Positions 58,518 through 64,000 of a DNA stretch of 64,000 nucleotides are shown here, piece after piece. Made by a program: the position numbers and the translations under genes. The DNA is from Blattamonas nauphoetae (taxonomy: Eukaryota; Preaxostyla; Oxymonadida), in the NCBI GenBank assembly GCA_033064195.1, contig JARBJD010000035.1, forward strand, positions 248,001 through 312,000. The letters are read 5' to 3'. A model generated the notes under the pieces. The model was not told the DNA's origin, searched no databases, and saw nothing but the letters and a program-made list of their open reading frames with translations. Each line of letters starts with the position of its first letter. Positions within the stretch are counted from its first letter, which is position 1.

Positions 58518-61069
58518 TCATTCATCGTGAAGTGTGTCGGATGATTCAGATTCTGCTCCGAATGGAATTCTGCCAACTGGCCCAGAATCGTCATCAGATG
58601 TCGACGCAAGCTGCACCTTGCCCTTAGTCTTTGGTGCTTTCTGAGAGAACGAAAGAAAAGAGTGAGGAAAGAGAGAAGACTCACACAATCTTTGTTTTCT
58701 GTTTGAGCTGTTCCTTCTTCTTTCGATGCAGCTCACGAACCCTCGCCTTCTCTTGCTCTTTCATGGCCTCTTTGGATTTGCTCATTTCTTCGCGAATTCG
58801 CAGAAATCGGTCATCGATTGATTTTGTCTCGACAGGATCAGACGACTGCCGTTTTGTCTTCTGAATGGGGAGCGGTTTGAGAGAGGCTGGTTCGGGTTCA
58901 TCATCGGCGTTCGAAGACTCGTCGCTTTCTCTTTCAACCTCTTCCTCGCTTTCCACACCGCTTTGCTCTTTGTCAATATCCATCTCCTCTTTCACTTTTT
59001 CCTCATCGCTTCCGCTTTCGTCATCCGAGTCAAATGTGATATGCGTTCCGAAGTGATGTCCGCGAGTGGCGGCTTTCTTCAGCTCCTTCTTCCCCATCGT
59101 CTTCGGATCACTGGAGGTGGTTGGGATGGAGGATGGCTTGACGTTGAACAGAGCCTCTTCGTCGTCATCCGAGTCGAACTTGTTCTTCACAGCTTCTTTG
59201 CTCCGAATCTCGTTCTTGTCAATCCGCTTCCCGTCCACTTTGAGTTTGGGAGCGACTGCAAGACCGAGCGAGAGAGAGTATTGCGTAAGGTCGAGCTTGT
59301 TCAGATCAAACACAGCTTTGTTGCTGTTCAGATGGATGGAACGGGCATACGTGACGACAGCCTGGACGAGACGAGAACAAAAAGAGGAACAGAAGATGAC
59401 AAGGAAGGTGAGATGTTGTTGAGAGGACGATGAGTGAGGATGAGAGGCACACCCGCTGGGCGAGATGGTTGAGTTCTTTGAATTCCGTCACAAGTCCAGC
59501 GAGTTTCTTTCGGATGGACTGCACCCGGTCTGCGTTGACTGGAGCGTGTCCGAGAGGAATGTTGGCTTTCTGCAGCTCCTCAACAAAACCGACTTCCGAT
59601 GGGAGAAGAAACAACAGTCCCTTTCCACCTGATTTGTACCTGCGAGAAGAGAGAGCAACAATGAGAGGGGCAGATGAACACCAAGAGAGTGAAAAAGCGA
59701 CTCACCAACACCCACATCTTCCATCCATCCCACAACTCACACAAACCGTGCGGTCCTCCCCACTCTGTGGATGTACGTGTCCACATTTTCAGGACAGTCA
59801 GCCTGCAGCACCCAATCCACCTGGTTGATGTCCAGTCCGCGTGCAGCAATGTCTGTGCACAGCAGAACAGCTGTTGAGACGAGAGAATGAAGGAGAGTGA
59901 CAGACACACCGTGCTCAGCGAGAGAGAAATTCCCCACAATCTGGAATCGCTTCTTTTGGTTCATTTTCCCATGCAGATAGTGGGTGGAGACGCCGGGACG
60001 GAGTTTCTGGAAAGCCTGGCCAAGAAACGCTACCTGTTTGCCAGATGAGAGGAAAATGATGGTTTTGGATTGTTTGTGGGACACAATAAACGACCAGATC
60101 ATATCCACCTTGTCAGCAATGTCGACAACCATGTACTTCTGAACGAGCTTTTGTGGAGTGGCAACTTCACTGGATCCGTTGGCCCAGATGGGAACATGCC
60201 TGCGGAGGGAAAGACGAGCCAAGTCTTTCACGCTACGAGTCTGGGTCGCTGAGAAAAGAAGGGTTTGACGATCCTGAGTTAATAACACGAGATGACATGA
60301 ACTGTCAAAAAGAGAGAATAAAAAACTGTTGGGAGGTATTGTAGAATTGCGTCAACGTCCTTTTTGAATCCCATATCAAGAATTCGGTCTGCTTCATCCA
60401 AAACTAGTCAATGAACAATTAACAATGAGAGAATCAATAAAAAATTCTTACCCAGCATTTCAACATTGTCACAACGAAGATCAGACACCTGACTAAGATG
60501 TTGTAAGAGTCGTCCTGGGGTGGCAATCAAGATGTTCATCATTCCGATACGTTCTGCCTGAGAAAGAGTGAAATGAAGAACATAAAGTTCGATACTTCTT
60601 GTTTATGGTCTTTTCCACCTGTGATAAGACCTGCAGACATGTGGTGATATTTCCCGACTTTGTTGAGAGTTTCAAAAATTTGGAGGGCAAGTTCTCTTGT
60701 TGGAGAGAGTACAATGGCACCAAGAGAGCCATCTTCAACAGAAACTCTCGATTGAAGTCGTTCAAGAAGCTAGGACGATAGAGTGGATGAATAGAGAAGT
60801 GAGGAAGGACATCAAACTGGGACAATGAATGCAAGGGTTTTTCCTGACCCTGTCTTTGCACATCCGACAACATCTTTACCCTCAAGTGCAGGTGGGATGG
60901 CTTGAAGTTGAACATCAGTGAGTCGATAGTATTTCGCGTTATTGAGGCCTTTTTGATGAAAATGAGGGTAGAGGAGAAATATCAATAAAGAAAGGAGAAT
61001 AAGACCTTTCATAGTCTCAGGAGAGAGATTTAAATCCGAGAACCGCTCTGGCGCAGGTTGTTTCTCCAT
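58518..61069 (-). CDS. DDX10: DEAD-box RNA helicase DDX10/Dbp4
   Basis: Dbp4/DDX10 releases U14 snoRNA and is needed for early 18S rRNA processing in the nucleolus. From ATG 61069: [21 protein letters not shown]-motif region [15 protein letters not shown], motif I AKTGSGKT, Ia SPTRELALQ, Ib [65 protein letters not shown] and [11 protein letters not shown]. The diagnostic part after the helicase core is [20 protein letters not shown] and [12 protein letters not shown], nearly the DDX10 signature [11 protein letters not shown]. The tail is acidic and Lys-rich with a coiled coil ([19 protein letters not shown]), ending [10 protein letters not shown] before the stop. Several introns of 35-110 nt. 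Divergent from the TBC gene with 60 bp between start codons. Confidence 0.94.
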
Positions 61070-61129
61070 GTAGAAAGATCTGAACACAAGAAAGATTTCA
61101 CACGCGTCGGGTAAGATTCTACAGAGATA

Positions 61130-62255
61130 ATGACAACTTCACCAGCACCCCAAGCCCCTTTTGATTATTGGTATGGTTTTCCACATGCGAACTACACTGA
61201 AGAACGACTGAAAATCGTGAGCGACTATTGTGTCTGTTTTTCTCAGTATTCATTCATTATATCTCTCATTCAACGATCTTTATCTCATAGAATCATCTCC
61301 AGGAAAAGGAATCTCACTGGAAACCTTATTTTAAATCCGACTCGGAGTTTCCGAAACCAGCCCAAACTAATCGGTTCAAAAGCCTTGTTCGCAAAGGGTC
61401 AGGAATAATTTTTGCGTGGGATTCATCTTTATTATGTATTTCATTTGCAGAATACCTCCAAAACTTCGACCAATTGTTTGGAAAGGACTCCTTGATGTTC
61501 AGTCAGTTTATAAACCCGGCCTTTACCAAAATTACCTGACAACCCATGAATCCAGTACATCTACGGCTCTTCATGATATCGAAGCAGATCTTAATCGAAC
61601 TTTTCCCGAACATCCCCTCTTTCATGAAGATGAAACCATCAATCGACTTCGACGCATTCTTTCTGCCTATTCATGGCACAACCCAGAGCTTGGATACTGT
61701 CAATCTCTTAACTGCATTGCTGGAATGCTTATCCTCGTCTATTCTGATGATGAAGACGCGTTTTGGGTGCTCGTTCAGATCATTAATCTCCTTCCAAATT
61801 ATCATGGGAAAACCATGCGCGATCTTCGTATTGATTTGAAAGTCATGGATCACTATCTTAGAAAGCATGTCCCAGATTTTCACGCGCTCTTATCCAAATT
61901 CTCGTTTACAGCGGAACATATTTGCATGGAGTGGTTTCTCACTCTCTTTGGAAGAGATTTTCCTGCAGAATTCTCATTCCGAGTGTGGGATGTTCTATTT
62001 AATGAAGGATGGAAAACATTATTTCGTGTTTCGCTCGGGATTTGTACGAAAGCAATCCCAACACTCCGGAGCCAACCATCTGCATCACCCATCGCTGTCA
62101 TGAGACAGTTTTGTCTTCCTTTGGTGGAAATAGATAGTGTTTTTGACTTGGGCTTTCAGGTTCGATCATTCAGTCGGAAGGGAATCAATCAACAAAGAGA
62201 GAATGCGACGAAGATTGTGGAACAGGAAGATGCAGAGACTGCACGCAGACGATGA
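61130..62255 (+). CDS. TBC-domain Rab GTPase-activating protein
   Basis: TBC proteins accelerate GTP hydrolysis by Rab GTPases through an Arg and a Gln finger. Exon 1 starts [20 protein letters not shown]; a short exon ([20 protein letters not shown]) and a third exon beginning after acceptor TTTGCAG near 61451 ([16 protein letters not shown]) follow. Motifs: [16 protein letters not shown] (Arg finger, RTFP), [20 protein letters not shown] (Gln finger, YCQS), [15 protein letters not shown] and [40 protein letters not shown]. The protein ends soon after the domain, with a short basic tail. The order and spacing are those of a complete TBC domain; the exact Rab target cannot be told. Confidence 0.92.
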
Positions 62256-62521
62256 GTCTGAAACAAGATAGTGATTTTCTTTCGTTTCACAGTCTCTATC
62301 ACGACTTTTTCCTGAATGAATTTGATCGACTCAACTTTTTTGAAACTCATGTTGATTTTGGTAGTCGTTCTTTCCATTCTCAAGGGAAGAAATTCTCATT
62401 CTCTGTTTGGGTTATTCCAGAAAACATGCAGATTCATCTGGCTCGCACATCTTCGACGATCTGACTTGATCTTTGACCCTTTACTCAGCAAACAAGACAG
62501 AGTCCAAACTTTCCAAACGAA
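62256..62521. other. Intergenic, no feature supported
   Basis: 266 bp between the TBC gene and the PDI gene on the same strand; short frames only. Confidence 0.5.
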
Positions 62522-63973
62522 ATGATCGCCTCGTTTCTCTGTGTCTATCTTGCATTCGCATCGGATGTGGTTGTTTTGGATTCCAAAACGCATGACGAGG
62601 TCATCGCCAATGGACCAACGATGGTGAAATAGTTTTGCTTTTCTCCATCGTTCAATTTTTCTTCATATTGATTACTGTGTTCATTTAGTTACTCACCAAA
62701 CTGTGGACATTGTCGGAACATGGCTCCAACATACGAGGAAATTGCGACCTATTTCGCTCCCCAGAAAGAAAAGATCACAATAGCTGAAATTGACTGCCTG
62801 AAAGAATCAAAGGTCTGTGATAAGGCAAGTGTGCGTGGGTATCCCACTATCAAGTACTATACCTCCCCAACTGATTCCGAGGACTACGAAGAGCAGCGTG
62901 ATTTCGATTCCTTCGCTGAATACATCTCGAACAAACTTGGCCTTTTCTACCGTCCAAAGCCCTCCAAGGTGCTTACCCTCAACGCATCCACATTCAATGA
63001 AACAGTTTTGGATCCAACAAAGAACGTTCTTGTCGCCTTTACTGCACCATGGTGCGGCCACTGCAAACGACTGAAGCCCGAGATGGACAGAGCATCCACA
63101 GCCTTCAAGGAGAACGACAATGTTCTCTTTGCTGTTATTGATGCAGAGGAGAACGGAGATTTCTGCAAACAGTTTGAAGTGAATGGATATCCAACGTTGA
63201 AGTTCTTCCCCGCGTACAGAGAAGGAGATGAGGAAAGAATCATCGAGCAGAAGGCCGAAGAGGAAAAGAAGAAGAAGGAAGAGGAGGAGAAGAAAAAGGA
63301 GGAGGAGAAGCAAAAGGCAGCCGAGCCAACCGTCAACCCCGATGACACAAACGAGCAGCTTGACACGCCTGTGGAAGAAGAGGAAGAGAACGCGGAAACA
63401 CCCCGTGTGCTGATGACCAAGAAGGGTGCCAACTGGATCGAGACATTCCGCGGCGACAGAACAGCGTCCGCACTCGTCTTTTGGATGAACGAGCATTCAG
63501 GCACGTACAAGACGCCAGAGGGAGGAGTGGAGGAAATGGCAGGGTATGAGGAGGAAATGACAGAGTGTATTGTTGATCTGGTGCACGCAGTCACCAAGAC
63601 TCCTCTTCCAGCGCCCGTCGAAAAACAGGAGCAGGAACAACCAGCAGAAACAGAGACTCCATCTGAAACTGAAGCAACGGAGGAACCGAAGGAAGAAAAG
63701 AAAGAAACACCAGCCGCTAAGACTGTTCCACCCCCATCGGTCCAGGATGCTCTGAAGACAGTTGAGGAGAAGATCCCCAATATTCTCAACAAATTCACAG
63801 CTGCCAGTTATCGAAGATATGTTGATGCTCTTCAGAAGAAGGGTCTCTCGTGGATTCAGAACGAGGCTGCTCGTCTGAGACGTGTTCTCGAGAACGGGAA
63901 AATGACGGTCGAAAAACAGACTGAATTGACAATCAGAATGAATGTTTTGGAAATGTTCCACCTGAGTGAATAA
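62522..63973 (+). CDS. Protein disulfide isomerase with ERp29-type C-terminal domain
   Basis: Two exons (62522-62631, 62689-63973), 464 residues. Signal peptide MIASFLCVYLAFAS; first thioredoxin domain with active site CGHC at 41-44 (YYSPNCGHCRNMAP), second with CGHC at 159-162 (FTAPWCGHCKRLKP). cis-Pro loops are present in both (GYPTIKY, GYPTLKF). After TLKFFPAYREGDEE an insertion of about 65 Glu/Lys-rich residues (222-285) precedes NWIETFRGDRTASALVFWMN, which completes the fold, so the second domain is interrupted. An acidic linker follows, then an all-helical ERp29/PDI-D domain from about 389 (YRRYVDALQKKGLSWIQNEA). No KDEL: the chain ends FHLSE. Dictyostelium PDI-D also lacks KDEL and is retained by this domain. 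The stop overlaps AATAAA. Confidence 0.94.
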
Positions 63974-64000
63974 ACTCCCATCTTGTCTCTTCTCACCATT

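Noticed and set aside
1-64000. Alternative genetic code (TAA/TAG read as Gln)
   Set aside because: TAA, TAG and TGA all end well-aligned proteins (NME7, V-ATPase F, DDX10) and none occurs inside the 14.5-kb HYDIN frame.

Overview
The window is nuclear DNA of an intron-bearing, flagellated protist. Genes are dense on both strands, GT-AG introns are short (29-180 nt), all three standard stop codons are used, and several products are ciliary. Dense short introns together with a flagellar gene set would fit a free-living or commensal excavate such as an oxymonad-type Preaxostyla, but that placement is inference.

Layout. 1-14.8 kb (minus): a giant HYDIN gene whose 3' end lies off the left edge; its last 14,488 nt here form one uninterrupted exon. 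14.9-16.3 kb (minus): NME7. 16.4-20.9 kb (plus): a large charged protein starting with an MDH1B-type N-terminal domain. 21.0-22.1 kb (minus): a Rho/Rac GTPase whose invariant switch-I Thr codon appears to be completed by a one-nucleotide exon. 22.2-23.9 kb (minus): RPAP2/Rtr1-like. 24.1-25.5 kb and 25.6-27.9 kb (plus): a proline-rich protein and an acidic single-pass membrane protein. 28.0-29.5 kb (minus): ZMYND12. 29.6-30.2 kb (minus): V-ATPase subunit F. 30.27-33.85 kb: a hAT-type element with a perfect 8-bp target duplication; it carries an unrelated reading frame and a tandem array of intron-like units. 34.1-34.7 kb (minus): APC10. 34.8-36.1 kb: an unresolved minus-strand gene.

36.1-49.4 kb is a transposon graveyard: a foldback element, copies of an inverted-repeat MITE family, a FAR1/MULE transposase remnant, a second DDE-like transposase, a tyrosine-recombinase fossil and a tRNA-like sequence. 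49.37-52.22 kb is a second hAT-type element, again with a perfect 8-bp target duplication.

52.6-64 kb returns to host genes: a membrane protein, a coiled-coil protein head-to-head (17 bp between start codons) with a helical-repeat-like protein, a Ser/Thr kinase with 16- and 19-nt micro-exons, the rRNA-processing helicase DDX10/Dbp4, a TBC Rab-GAP and a PDI with an ERp29-type C-terminal domain.

HYDIN, NME7, the MDH1B-type protein and ZMYND12 are axoneme-associated families, so the left half is enriched for flagellar genes. The remainder is housekeeping: cell cycle, ribosome biogenesis, vesicle traffic, V-ATPase and ER folding.
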